Below, piece by piece: positions 49,225 through 61,800 of a DNA stretch of 64,000 nt. Position numbers and translations under genes: made by a program. This stretch comes from Carya illinoinensis (taxonomy: Eukaryota > Streptophyta > Magnoliopsida > Fagales > Juglandaceae), in assembly GCF_018687715.1 (NCBI RefSeq), contig NC_056759.1, positions 459,501 through 523,500 of the forward strand. The letters are read 5' to 3'. Below the pieces are notes generated by a model. The model had not been told where the DNA came from. It saw only the letters and a program-made list of their open reading frames with translations, and did not search any database. Positions within the stretch are counted from its first letter, which is position 1. Each line of letters begins with the position of its first letter.

Positions 49225-49650
49225 ATGGCTCAGCGATCTTCTCATAGCCAATATATGAGGTACTCTGCACCTCGTTCATCAGTTGTTCCTGCCTCTACCA
49301 CAGGTGCTATCATGCAATATAATGATCTGACTTGTAGGGCAGATAATGAAGCTATCTATGAGCTTGTGAGTCTCGGTACCCGATAATCATCATCCATTGT
49401 CGCATTTTCTCAGCGACTGCAATCCAGAACTTGTGGAGTTGACGATCTCCATGAGAATATTGCTATACTTCAGCGACTTCTTCTGGAGTCCAACATGAAG
49501 ATAGAATCAATAAAGCAAGAGAATAGGAATTTAAAATCCTTGCTTAAGTCTTCTTTTCGATTGCCCACCGCTTTAGATAGGGATGCCATGCAGATTCTTG
49601 AAGAACAAAAGCATTTGAAGAATGAGGCAAAGTGCCTTAAATTTCTGTAA
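49225..49650 (+). pseudogene. opposite-strand frame inside the Copia element, coiled-coil protein with one stop
   Basis: Reads against gag and pol. It begins MAQRSSHSQYMRYSAPRSSV, is Ser-rich at first, then helical with leucine heptads (LHENIAILQRLLLESNMKIE, SIKQENRNLKSLL) and ends at TAA 49648-49650. One TAA (49384-49386) interrupts about 140 otherwise open codons; the frame continues with sensible composition after it. No catalytic motif is seen. I do not recognise a named family; antisense accessory frames are known in some plant LTR elements. It could be an element accessory gene or a captured host gene. Confidence 0.55.
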
Positions 49651-51698
49651 TTCTTGTTTCAAGATAATAAAATAATATTTCACAAATATTCATATTTGTG
49701 TTTCTATCTTTTGGTAAATGTTCTGTGTGCTTTATTTCTTCTTTAATAATGCACATTTCATATCAAACCCATAATATGAATCTGAAATACTAATTGTATT
49801 AAAAGATGGTATTTCATGACTAATAACATCATCCATCTTCCCCTTGAAGTCGCAAGGGTTTCAGATTTATATTTCAAATATGTGCAGTTTTTATGAGCTA
49901 TTCTGGAGCCTCAATGACATTTAAATCATATATATAAACTGCAATAATAGCTTATTTTCATTTGCGTTTGGATTGCTTTAGATTATATAAGGATTTTTGA
50001 AACTTGATAGAATACATATTTCCAGATGTATTCATATTAGAAGCTTCAGACATTTCCTATCCTTCAGGGATTTTCATATATATATATCATGATCCAATGA
50101 TCCATATAAATATGCAGTTAATCATGCATATCCAAACTTTCGATAACTTTCAAGCTAATAAAAATCTTAATATGATTTAACCACTTTAAAATCATATCAA
50201 TATTGTTTCATTTGTGTTTGGACTTCAAGTCCATATTTATCACATTTTACTTAGTGATATCAATTCTGCAGGAATTGAGAAACTGGCTCGTGATTTATAT
50301 ATCACATTTTTATTTCCTTTCTATAAATACCCACTGACATTCAACAAGCATCACCTCTTTAGGTGTTTGGACTATAAGTCCCGATGCATCATATTTTACT
50401 AGTGAATCAATTCTGCAGGAATTGTTTCTTTCAAATATTGGCCAATATTTTACGTCGGTCTTCTTCGACGGTTCTTGATTCACTTTTTCCATTATTTCTG
50501 ATAATGTCAATTGCCATCTCATATGGAAATACGTTGTCGACAACGATTTTATTTCTATCCATAATTTCTCCATTATTCGAGATCTCGTTATTTTCAGGTA
50601 CCTGTCCCTCTTCAAGGGAAGACATTTTCATGAAAAACCTCTTCAGGAGGCACTCTTCAAGAGTTTATATAGGAGAATTTTATACAAAGAATTTGGATGG
50701 ATTTTATTGCTTGTTTTGTGGGTATGGCCTCTTCAGGAGCACCAAATTATTTGTGCCTTTCTCTTTTGAGATACTCTATCTTTTGTATCGATAAGTCTCA
50801 CATGCCTTTATACATGTTTTTAGACTGCTGAATTTCTTAATTGTCCTACAGGGACTTCAATCCTCGCTGGGATTTTAGCAGTTAGAATATGAGACATTTT
50901 TATCTTATTGCATCCAAAATTTAATTATCATCTGAACTTCTGGTTCACATATGATAATCAAGATAACGTTGAATAATTTCATCTTATTTGCTTCAAGCAA
51001 ATTTTTCTTTTCACTTCTGGTGGTAAGATTTTATAGTAAAAGAATCTTCTGGTTCTTTTATGGACGTCCATATGAAAATCATTCGACTTATCATAATTGA
51101 TTTTGGATGATCAAGATAACCATGAAAAGATACAAATATTTTGAATCATATCATCTTTTGATGCATCATAATATTTGATTCAATAATTTGTATAATATCA
51201 TCTCAAAGAGAAAGCTTACAGCTTTTCCAATACGAGCTTCTGGCCCAAAAAGATATTCATTATCACGTCCAATTTCTTAGTTTCTTTGAATGAAACGCAT
51301 CATTCTTTTTACTTCAGGGAATAGAATGATATAAATTCATTATCATTCACTTCAGGGAATGATATAGATCTAGTAAGACGTGATTAATGATTTTTATCAA
51401 AAACTCATTATTTTGCTCAGTCACTGAAATACCTGACACAAATTTAGAATATATTGTGAACGTTTGCATTTCATATTACTACTTCAGGAGCATACTCGAT
51501 ATTGCTACTTCAGGAGCACATTCGAGACGTTCATTCAAATATATATTCTTTCAACAATTTCAATTATGCAACTTCAGGTGCATAAATCATAATGAGTTTT
51601 TGGTACAAGTATCACTCATATGAGATACTCAATAAAATTATTGATTTAGGGCGATCCTTCAGGGATGCTCCATTTCCATTCTCAGATAAATCATATCA

Positions 51699-52772
51699 TC
51701 AATAATTTATAACAAGTATAAAAGAATAAATAAAACTTTCATGATCAACTCTACCACTAGAATCCTCAAAGAAATCAGAAATATCAAGACTTGTAATATC
51801 TTCTCCATTTATAGAATTTAAAGCATATGATGGTTCAACAAAATTTGTTTCAAATTTCTTTGTTTTTTCTTTTATAGAAGATTGGTATAAGTCAACCAAG
51901 TGCTTGGCTGTACGACAGGTACGAGCCCAATGTCCATTCATACCACATCTATGGCATCCATCTTCATCTTTCTTTAAAAATTTGTTTTGAGGACTTTTGC
52001 CCTTCTCTGAGTTGAACCACTTCTGGTGGTACGGTGTATATCTATTATTATCCCTTTTAGTGTGGTCACTTCTAGGACCTCCACTTCTATAGTTTTTCTT
52101 ACCATGTCCACGTCCTCTTTTTCTTTGAAAAGATGCACCATTTGCTTCTGGGAATGATGTAAATCTAATACCATTCACTTCAGGAAATGATATAGAACCA
52201 GTAGGACGTGACTGGTGATTTCTTAATAAAAGCTCATTATTTTGCTCAGCTAATAGAAAACAAGATATAAGTTCAGAATATTTCTTGAACTTTCGCTCTC
52301 GATACTGCTGCTGCAGGAGCACATTCGAGGCATGAAAAGTAGTATATGTCTTCTCTAACAAGTCATCATCAGTGACTTTTTCACCACATAATTTCAATAG
52401 CGAGCTAATTTTAAAGAGTGCAGAGTTATACTCACTAACACTCTTGAAGTCTTGCAACCTCAGGTGCATCCAATCATGACGAGCTTTTGGGAGGATTACA
52501 GTTTTCTGGTGTTCATATCTCTCCCTTAAATCATTCCACAAAATAAGTGGATCTTTTACCGTTAAATACTCAGTTTTTAATTCTTCATGAAGATGGTGCC
52601 GAAGGAAAATTATTGCCTTAGCACGGTCCTACAGGGACCCTTGATTTCCTTCTTTAATTGTATCTCTCAGGTTCATCGCATCCAGATGGATCTCAGCATC
52701 AAGGATCCAAGATAAATAATTTTTTCCAGAAATGTCAAGAGCAACGAATTCTAATTTTGTAAGATTTGACAT
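51699..52772 (-). pseudogene. Copia gag with zinc knuckle, one nonsense codon
   Basis: Starts at ATG 52772 (MSNLTKLEFVALDISGKNYL), has a TAG at 52629-52631 in the position where related gags carry Gln, then is open to 51699. It includes the UBN2-type core (WNDLRERYEHQKTVILPKAR; WMHLRLQDFKSVSEYNSAL), a Lys/Arg-rich stretch, and the CCHC knuckle C-H-R-C-G-M-N-G-H-W-A-R-T-C. Except for the nonsense codon it is well preserved, in contrast to pol. Confidence 0.85.
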
Positions 52773-52860
52773 TTTTTACATATATAAATCAAGAATATAA
52801 AAATATATTGAAAAACTTACTTGAAGTAGAGAACTATTAGCTTCAAGATTGTTAGAACTT

Positions 52861-52874
52861 TCGTGCTGATAACG
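52861..52874 (-). other. primer-binding site of the Copia element
   Basis: Minus-strand CGTTATCAGCACGA directly after the 5' LTR, related to the tRNA-Met type PBS (TATCAGAGC) and frequent in plant Copia elements. Confidence 0.6.
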
Positions 52875-52892
52875 TGTTATAAAACTATCGAA

Positions 52893-52894
<2 letters not shown>

Positions 52895-52976
<82 letters not shown>
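52895..52976 (+). repeat. expanded (GA)n in the right LTR
   Basis: About 40 GA units; the left LTR has only a few at the same place (about 47974-47985). Confidence 0.95.
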
Positions 52977-52978
<2 letters not shown>

Positions 52979-53046
52979 TCAGAGAAGTTATGAAACTTAT
53001 GAATTTCTTAAAGAATTCAACGATATATATAGGCGTACAAAGGGAA

Positions 53047-53320
53047 CTATGCCAGTTACTATGCAGTACTATGCATATGTACTATGCCAATTTCTATGCA
53101 GTACTATGCTGGTACTATGCATTGTGTGATGTCGGCCATTTATTATGCCAGTTACTATGCAGTACTATGCTGGCACTATGCGTACTGTGCGATGTCGGCC
53201 ATTTACTATGCTAGTTACTATGCAGTACTATGCTGGCACTATGCACACTGTGCGATGTCGGCCATTTACTATGCCAGTTACTATGCAGTACTATGTTGGC
53301 ACTATGCACTGTGCATTTGA
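53047..53320. repeat. 63-bp minisatellite inside the right LTR
   Basis: About four and a half units of the ACTATGCCAGTTACTATGCA repeat, the first with an inner duplication (GCAGTACTATGCATATGTAC then CCAATTTCTATGCAGTACTA) not present in the left LTR. Confidence 0.9.
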
Positions 53321-53532
53321 CTTCTAGCTCAAGGTGGTCATACAATTTTACAATGTTATTTTACAACATTAATTTAATTTAATGCATTTTTATTTATTTA
53401 TTTATAAAACTAGCAAAATAATTTTATTTATCTTTATATTAGATACCTGGCAAGTAGACAGAGTTACCTCGGTGGCCCAATTGCTAGAGGGCCTAGATTC
53501 AACCTGACGCCACTCCAGACACAGACAGAAAG

Positions 53533-55302
53533 ATGGACGCTCCTCCGGCGAACGATTTCTGCTCGGTGTGCCATAGCAATTTCAAGATCCCTTGTCAAGC
53601 CAATTGTTCTCACTGGTTTTGCGGTGCCTTTTTATTACTCTTCTTCTTCTTCTTATTTGATGTCCGAGCAAATCTCAGAAAATGATTTTTTTTTTTTTTC
53701 GTGTATATATACGCATTCCTTGATTCCATACCAATTTCATATTCTGAATTAACTGAGTAATAATTGTCCATTTGCCCCCACATACAGTTGATCGTTACTG
53801 ACCTGAAATGATTGAACTCTCAGCGTTACCCTCGACCTGTGAAAACCTAGACTTTTCTATCTAAAATATCAAAAATAAAGTTAGGTATGGTGAGTGAACT
53901 TTTATCAGATAGCTGCATTCTGTTAGCACATCATTGCGTTTATCTTGTATTATTTACCCTTGATTTATCGTTGTAATACGATAATAATTTTACTGGAATG
54001 ACCATACAAGGTTGGGATTGTATTTGGATAACAATGCTTTTTAAAAAATTATTATAATCAGGTAGGTAATTTGTTACCCCTCTGTGCACAGGGGATTGTA
54101 TAATGCTTGTTTGGCATCATGGATCAGCAATCCATCCGTGTAAATGTCCCTTGTGTCGTCGTCAAATTACCTTGTTGGTTCCTGGAGAGGCTTCATTAAG
54201 TCAGCGACAAGATCCTGAGGTCGCTGAGATTCTTGGAAAGGTTCAAACATACAATCGTCTTTTTGGAGGGCATACCAATGGCCTTTTTCAGGTAAACTGA
54301 CATCTTTTAAATGGGCTAGCAACATTTCTCTATAAACATTTCTTATTTACAGTTGTATTCATATCTAGGGACCCTGCAGAGTAGTTCACTTTGAATTGAC
54401 ATCTGAAAGATGCTTTTCTTGGGACAGAGCATGCAGGATCTTCCATTTCTCCTTCGAAGGTTGTTACGAGAACTGATGGATCCTCAAAGATCCCTTCCTC
54501 TTGTTATCAGAGCCCGTGTCTACATAGCAGTTAAGTGAACAATACAGATATGCATGCAAGGGTGGTAACATCTTTCATTTCTGTGAATCCATGCTTACTT
54601 GTACCATCATCGTCACATTTATGTCCATCTGGGATACCAATGTTTTTTGATAAAATAATAAAGGCATATAACTTTTCAGCCTTAATTGCGTGGTTTGTTA
54701 CCATACCTAAGGTGGCATTTTTTATTTCATGGCATTAATCTGGATCTTGGAAGTTATAGATATTATTTTATGCTGTCATTTATAAACTATTCAATTGTTT
54801 TCATGATTCATACTGGCAAAGCTGATATGGAACGTCAATTGTTTGGGTACCAAGTACTTATATGTACTTGCTGAGAAATATCTCATTGCTTAAGATCCAT
54901 ACGATACCTGTATAATGTTTTAGGAGGTTACCTATTTCATGCTGGATGTCTGGACAAATATCCCTTTTGTATGCCTAAAAAAACTATATGAATAGGTTTA
55001 GTGGTATTTCGAGGACATGTTCTTATTCTATTTATTTTGTACAGATGATTGTAAGTGTCGTCTACATAATCAGCCCCATTGACATTATTCCAGAAGGTAT
55101 CTTGCTGCCTGTACATGTAATTCGTTGAATTCTTGTGGTGGGAAATGTTTTGGTATCTAAGGTAATATAACATGTCCGGTATATTGCAGGAATATTGGGA
55201 ATAGTTGGCCTCTTGGATGATCTCCTTATAGTGCTCATCTGCTTCCTCTATGTTGCTGCCATTTACCGGTCCATACTTTGTTTCCGTCATGGAGGTTCAT
55301 GA
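53533..55302 (+). CDS. RNF170-like E3 ubiquitin ligase (RING + DUF1232)
   Basis: Membrane-bound RING E3. Exons 53533-53623, 54092-54291, 54428-54529, 55045-55096 and 55190-55302 join in phase to 185 residues. The RING occupies residues 10-50: C10-x2-C13, C25-S-H27-x2-C30-x2-C33, C47-x2-C50 (NCSHWFCGDCIMLVW; CPLCRRQITLL). DUF1232 follows: PFLLRRLLRELMDPQRSLPL, VIRARVYIAMIVSVVYIISP, then DIIPEGILGIVGLLDDLLIV, giving two hydrophobic helices and the tail FRHGGS. Animal RNF170 ubiquitinates ER IP3 receptors; plants lack these, so the plant substrate is unknown. The exon 3 acceptor (54428) is chosen by phase; a slightly earlier one would add a few residues. Confidence 0.92.
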
Positions 55303-55817
55303 GCTCTCTTCCAGTTGCGACATACTTAAAATCGCAGTGTACAATAAAGGAAAAGAAAAAATTGTATGCATTCTCCTCGCATACACATGTTCTTTATACA
55401 AGTTAAAACAGTTTATTTTTTGTCCTTGGTTGCTCTCTGTAGGAAAGTTGGTTGACGTGTTTTTTATTTCTGTATATGGAGGAAAAATAATTATGTCGTT
55501 ATCATTTTGATGTATATTACGCAGCAAACGGAGAAGATACTACTCAATGGTAACAATACCACGCAGCAACCTAACATCTAAATAAACATTATGTATCGGT
55601 TATCCAAATACCCTTCATTTGATTTACAAGCCATTTTACACCTCAATCGACAATACGAAGATACCGTTCACCACAATATTACACGCCTGTTAAAGACAAA
55701 TGATGCATAACAAGATGATTATATGCAGGAGGTTGATATTACACATTCTCGTTATTTTTTGACATGATGCAAGGAATAAAAAATTCATTACATCTGTGCT
55801 TCTAAAACATGAACAGT
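55303..55817. other. convergent spacer RNF170-like / TCP11 pseudogene
   Basis: 3' UTR of the RING gene; T-rich, nothing else recognised. Confidence 0.5.
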
Positions 55818-58800
55818 TTACAAACTATCGAGCACTTCTTCATACCACACACCAAGAACATTTGCTGACACAACTGCCACAACAATTAGCACTTCAGCCA
55901 CCTCCATTATCTTATCTGTAAGAAGAGCTGCTCCCAGACGTCGCAGAGTTGTCTCCACCAATTGTCTTCCCTTCATCCCATTTCCTCCAAGCATGACCTC
56001 CCTCACAGCCAGAGAAACATTATGGGACACCCGAACATATATGGGGTCAACAGCTTGCAAGCTTTTTGCCAACATATTTTCCATAACCTGTTTCCTTACT
56101 TGGAGTTTTGCAGCATCTAAAACATGATCATCGCCTTCAGAGAATCTACTGATTGGAGAGCTGCTTGACACGTGGTTTTTGGTTTTTGTTTTTTGGAACC
56201 ACAGACCAACCTTCAATTCTGTTCTTCAGCCAGAAGTTTCAAGTAAGAAAAATGGAGTAAACAAGTCATTATGTTACAACATCCCCCATCTACAGCTCAA
56301 AATTCGACTACATGTGGTTAATATGCCATCCATGTCTGAAGGACTTGTCACTAAGTTCTCATTCACAAGTGATTGACGGAGAATCAACATGCTGTGGAAT
56401 AAGAGACATTCAAATTACAGATTCAAACAACAAAATGAGATGAGACAACATGAATTCCATATATTGCCTCGTAGACATGACAATGATCTTCTAAAGTTGG
56501 GACCGAACAGCCCTCAGCCTAGATAGATTAAGCTTAAGAGTTTCAGGCAGCGTGTTCAGGGTCAGCCCTCCTATCCCCCCTATCACACTTACTAGCTTTA
56601 ATAAACCAAGCCTAACAATTAGATCAACCCTTTTTCCCTTGCATTCTGGTTGTTCTTTACCTGTACACGATAGATTTCCATAAATGATATTGAAGAAATC
56701 GGTACAATTCAGCCAATTTCAAATGAGACGTGAACGACTGATAAATTTCCAATCAAACCTGTTGCAAAAAAGGTTGGAGAGCCCATTTTTGATGACATAC
56801 AAATGCTGCCTCCAGTTCGAATAGTAGGGAGAAATCCCTGTGATAATTTCAGATCGCTTTTTAGGGCGGATAGAGATTCTCTATATCCATCCCACTCTTG
56901 CTCTACAACCACTCGCACTGATGACAGCCACTGCCTAGTGAAGGGTAAAGAAGTAGGGGCATCAGCAGGAGATCCATATCGGTTGGAAAAAGCCTTTTTC
57001 AAGTACTCCAAACTAGCCGGCCCCTTAATAAGTGGTTCAACAATTCTTATGCGTGCTTTGCTAATATCTCTCTTAAGAGCCTGCATCCAATTAAATTGAT
57101 ACAGGGATTAGAAGTACACCTCCTGTAAAATGAAAAGCCTATCATCATATATTTTGTGGACTGGAGATCAAGGGGTCCATAATTATGGGCCAAAAATCAA
57201 AACAAATTCTAAGTTAAAAACAACTGTTAGCAGTCAATCTAGCACTCAAACTACAAAAGACTCATCTGAGAGACTTTGAACGGCTTGTTGGCCCAGCTCT
57301 TTCATTCTTCAAAAGGGCCATGGTTGGATCCTCACTTTTGCCGAGAGAACAAGTAATTGCTAGGACCTATATGATCCAAACCAGTGAAATTTTGTACCCA
57401 TCACAAAGGCACTACCAATCTGCGCTATGTGGATGCCACTAAACTGTTAGGAAAGAGGAACACGTAGTTATAGTACTTGACCAATTCTAGTTGACCATAA
57501 ACCGAACAGAAAAATGGAGGAATCAATATAGATTATTTCTTGTAGATACAAATAATCTTTCTACAACCAAAGAGTAGATAGAAGCAAGCAAGAGACCTAT
57601 TCCATACAATCTAGCTAACCACCGAGCTACCAATTGGAGGAGTCCTTGAAAGTCAATTGTCATAGTGGTTCACCTGGTCATACTTGCCTTTGTTGTCAAC
57701 TGGGGTAACACCCCTTAGATGTCTATGCATCTTTTATCATATCCTGACTCTTTTTTAATATTGTGACATATGCTCTCATTAAAGACAATTGAGAGAAAGG
57801 GAATATAGATCACATCCCACATATTAAACACTACATCTAGATTCTTGACTTCATAATATTTACCTCCTTCCTCAAATTCACAAGCATCTTTAACCCTGTG
57901 GTTGCTAACCAAGCTGCTCATTATATTGAGACTTTCCCCCTCTTTCAAATTCAGACCTCTGCAACTACCCTGAGGAAAGTATGGATCTGAAATAGTACTA
58001 CAATTTTCATAGAAAAGAAATAGGAACGGTTTTCAAAGACACTGATGACATCATGTGAACAAATCTTTAATTAGTTTGGGGAAAAAACCCTCGTAACTAA
58101 AAGCATGCCTGGGCACTATTCCTAATAAAGCCAATGTTGTGAAGCTTCCAACCTGTCTCCCATCCCATTTAGTCCTTGATTGAGCCCCTCAGGAAGCTCA
58201 ATGCAATTCCCAGCAATAGACATCATATCTCAAATGAAGACTTCCATCACTTATCCAAGAGCACAAAAAAAATCAACAAATGAACCCGTTGTCTCCTCAC
58301 TTGTTTATCATGTGACAGCCCACCACCTCACCATCTTTTCTTTCCAACAGTCTCTGCTAGACACTAATTATATCCATTGCAAACCACCACAACAATTGAC
58401 CTAAAAGTTACTTAAATTATCCTATCTTCTAAATCCTAGCACCTAATCTGGGTAGCAACTAACTTCTGCTTCACTATATTGTATTTAGACTCACCACCAA
58501 GATCCCACATTAAGATGTCCTTATAGTTTCTCCAACCACTTAACCACCAATTGCAGTCTAATGAACAGAACTCTGTTCATAAATGGTGCATTGGGATTGT
58601 CTTCCCTTCATGGGAATCCAATGATGAGATGGACATATAAGTAGAATCAATATAAAGTACACGATTAGTTAACATAAAGCACCCTCCCCTCAACAAGTAT
58701 TGTTTTTCCTGTTGATAACTGTAGTTAGATATATTGCATTGACCCCAACCATTGGCCTGGATGAAGCATACCTTATCTCTATCTCATCAAATGGAGGATC

Positions 58801-61800
58801 ATCAAGTATTTGCCAACCGTTCTAGGAAGCAAATTTTAGCACTCATCATATATTCCTCAATGATTTTATGCATAAGATAGCCCGCCTATACACTAAGGGA
58901 AGAATTAAAGGTTCATATAACCAGTTATGATATTGAAAGCAAATTTCCGGCCTACTGTTATTCGAGTAGTAAAGAAGCATAACAGAAGTCTTAATACCAG
59001 TACTTATATTTGCTGTAGAACAAAGCGTAGACCCCTAATCATTAAGATGGAAAATGAAGTATTTGGCTTTTCTCCCACTTGAGAAATCTCTCTTAGTTCT
59101 TTCAGCAACGCATGGTGAGTTTTCGTCATCTCATCATCATTAGCTGGGGCCGAAAGTTTCCGCAAAGTGACAAATGAAACTCTACAATACTCTGAAAATT
59201 TTCCATTTCTATCATGCCAGACTTCAACACCTACCAGGAAAAAAAAATTATAAGATATGAAGGCTATTGAGGTGGTATTATGAATGTACACAATAATATT
59301 GGACGTAATGGCAATTTACGGCATATGCAGTAAGACTAAGCTACATTTGAGCCAGTGTCAATATTGATAGTTTCAACAATTTCTTCTTTCCAGCTTTGAG
59401 GAGACATCTCGCACAATTCATCCCTGACTTCATTCATAAGTTTAAGAACCCAGCTGAAGTCAGGCTCCTCTTGTTTCATGGATTCCATAATACTATCCCA
59501 AAAAGCCGCCTCCATCGTTTCTCACACTTTTTTCCTGCACAATAATGATGTTAAGTAAGCCATTGTGAGGATTTGATCTCCATTAAGTGATGAGAAACTT
59601 GAAAAAGGATCAGAAATTAGATCAATGCACTAACATTAGGACTACTTTTATCTACATCACTACTGATGAAGCTATTAGCAAAACCATGGCGATGCTCATG
59701 CACAATTTCATTGACAAGCAGTTCATTCTCGCCAATTAACATTGCATCAGAGTTCAGATCACCATGAGCTGAATCTTTGAAAGGGGTAGAGGATTCAACT
59801 GCTTCAACCGAGGAAGGATCATCTCTCTCAGACAAGGATTGAATCATGGGATCAAAGCTTTCACGGCCTTCAGCCAAATTAATCATTTCACAAGTGACAA
59901 GCAAAAGAGTCCTCAGGTGTTCCAGGCAAACACAAAGATGAAAGATGTGGAACTGGGAATGCTGATGAACTCCCAGAATCATTTGCTTCCAAAAATCTGG
60001 AACGCATGTCAGAGAGAGCACGCTCCAACCGTTCAAGCCCAGAATTCCCACTCAGATGCTTCGCCTTTGTTCTTAGTAGTTTCTGCTCTTCTGTAACCTG
60101 GTATCAACAAGATGATAGCATATAATCATATGAGCTAATAGTTAGTCAATTATTAATAAGAGACTGCTGGTAACAACCAAGTGAAGTGTGTGATAAGGAC
60201 CTGTTTTTGGATAGCCACCATATAATGAGTAAGACCACCATTATTTCCTTCCAAAGTCAAATGGCAAGTTTGCATCATAGAGAGCTCCAATTAGCAAGCA
60301 GTTCTCACTAGATCCTCGTCTAGTGACTTGGCATCCTTAAATTTCCATAATACAAAGTGATAGAGGTAAGAAGACCATGCTTTATCAAAAGCATCCAGCT
60401 GGGATCTGACGGTTATTCGACTAGGAATTGTGGATGTTGTCTTGTCATTAGCATTTTGTATGTCACCCTCTAGCATGATCTTGATCAAAAGCTCGAAATC
60501 ACAAATGAACTTACAAGCAGAGTTAGCAAGAGCAACCTCGTGGTCACTCTTCCCACTGAAAACAATCTCTGGGTAGCCCAAGATCATATAAGCACAGAGC
60601 ACAACCCTCACCAGGTACCTTGATAACTTAACTGGACTTAGAAAACTTCTTTATTAGAATCAGAAGTCTTAGTCCCCTTCCTCTTGATACAGGCATTTCC
60701 CTTTACAATTGGAGACACAACACGCTTAAGAAGGTGATCGATGTTCCTCAGACTAGATAGATTACTACCAGCTGCCTGTGAGATCTTGTAGCGAGTCTCT
60801 AAACAGTCAAGTAAAACTTTCAAAGTTTGGATAGTTGTAGCCGACTCAATTTGAAGAGCAAGCTACTCAAATGGCATTGACTTGACAGACTTTTCACAAA
60901 TCTCTAAGGTCATAGAAGCTTTTGCCTAAGCAGCAGTAGTTTTCCTCAATGTTCCAAACCACCTCCAGCGCCCGAAGATGCAAAACAGAACATTTACTAC
61001 ATATTACAAATGATTTAAAGAATAAGGGAAATTGGGAACAGGGAAAAATCACAAAGATGACAATACCCACAACAATAAATAAAAACATTTGACATTAATA
61101 AGAAGACTGCAACAATAACATTTAGGTTTTTAAGAAATAACAGAACAGTGAAAGAGCCATCCAGGAGCAACATTAAAGAAGTGGATTTTATTCAAGCATG
61201 TTCATATTTAGGGCTCACAAAATCATTAACCGCAGGCGTATCTTTCTCAACATAATCAAGGGTAAGACTCAAATGTTACCCTTGAGAGGGTCCAATAGAT
61301 CAAAGTAAAAATTCAATAAAAATAACTAATCTCAACTCTCACGTATTAAGAAAGAGGAGGAAGAAGTCTAATGCTAATGATTACTAAAACTTGAATTGCT
61401 AAATATTGAGTTATATGTTGGAAACACAACTATAAGAGCACATATGAACTGTAAGGTAACCAAAGCTAACTGTGAAGAAGTTAATCACAAGTGATAAGAA
61501 AAAAAAAAAGTAAGAGAAAAATAGCACCTGACTAACTTTCTTGAAAGGTAATCCCCTTGCTGCTCATTCATCATTTTCGAAATGACATGACCAGAACTGT
61601 CTGAACTTCTTCTGTGCCTCAAATATTCTGCCCTTTGCTTCTTAGCCTAGTCAGTATCAAATTAATTTTGACAAAGAACCAATATGACTTATTAACCCAA
61701 GCAAATAATGCCTGTACTTTAGATGAAATTTACTTCAAAGACAAACTCACCCGTTGGAGTCGATCTTCTAATTGGTCTTTCTTTCTCATTCTCTCAAACT

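Larger units (their letters stand above)
48580..50640 (-). pseudogene. Copia pol remnants (linker, reverse transcriptase, RNase H end)
   Basis: Pieces recognisable on the minus strand in changing frames: the integrase-RT linker (MDRNKIVVDNVFPYEMAIDI and VQTPKEVMLVECQWVFIERK, 50310-50631); RT fragments around 49895-50115, where the YVDD-type catalytic box appears to read YIYD; and the RNase H end (KKVRSSDNLADLFTKALP, 48640-48735). Integrase and most of RNase H are missing. Stops and frameshifts are numerous. The stretch from about 48870 to 49690 is foreign to pol. Confidence 0.75.
52875..53368 (-). repeat. LTR (element 5' end), 494 bp
   Basis: Same ends as the left LTR but about 110 bp longer, from an expanded GA run (52895-52976) and extra minisatellite sequence (53047-53320). 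Apart from these the two copies differ at only a few bases by eye. Confidence 0.93.
47948..53373 (-). mobile_element. Ty1/Copia retrotransposon, complete ends, decayed interior
   Basis: Two LTRs (47953-48335 and 52875-53368) begin TGTTATAAAACTATCGAAA and end TTTTACAACA. They are flanked by a perfect 5-bp target duplication TTAAT (47948-47952 and 53369-53373). The element reads leftward: the primer-binding site CGTTATCAGCACGA follows the right LTR, the gag with a zinc knuckle comes next, then broken pol, then a polypurine tract AAAGGGGGAG next to the left LTR. gag has a nonsense codon, and pol is full of stops and internally deleted, so it cannot move by itself. An opposite-strand frame with its own TATA motif lies at 49117-49650. 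Confidence 0.93.

Noticed and set aside
53462..53520. SINE head next to the Copia insertion (GGCCCAATTGCTAGAGGG)
   Set aside because: Only a loose A-box-like and B-box-like match, with no body or tail.
57240..57420. Another SINE in the TCP11 pseudogene intron
   Set aside because: GGTTGGATCC departs from the B box and no A box at proper distance could be fixed.
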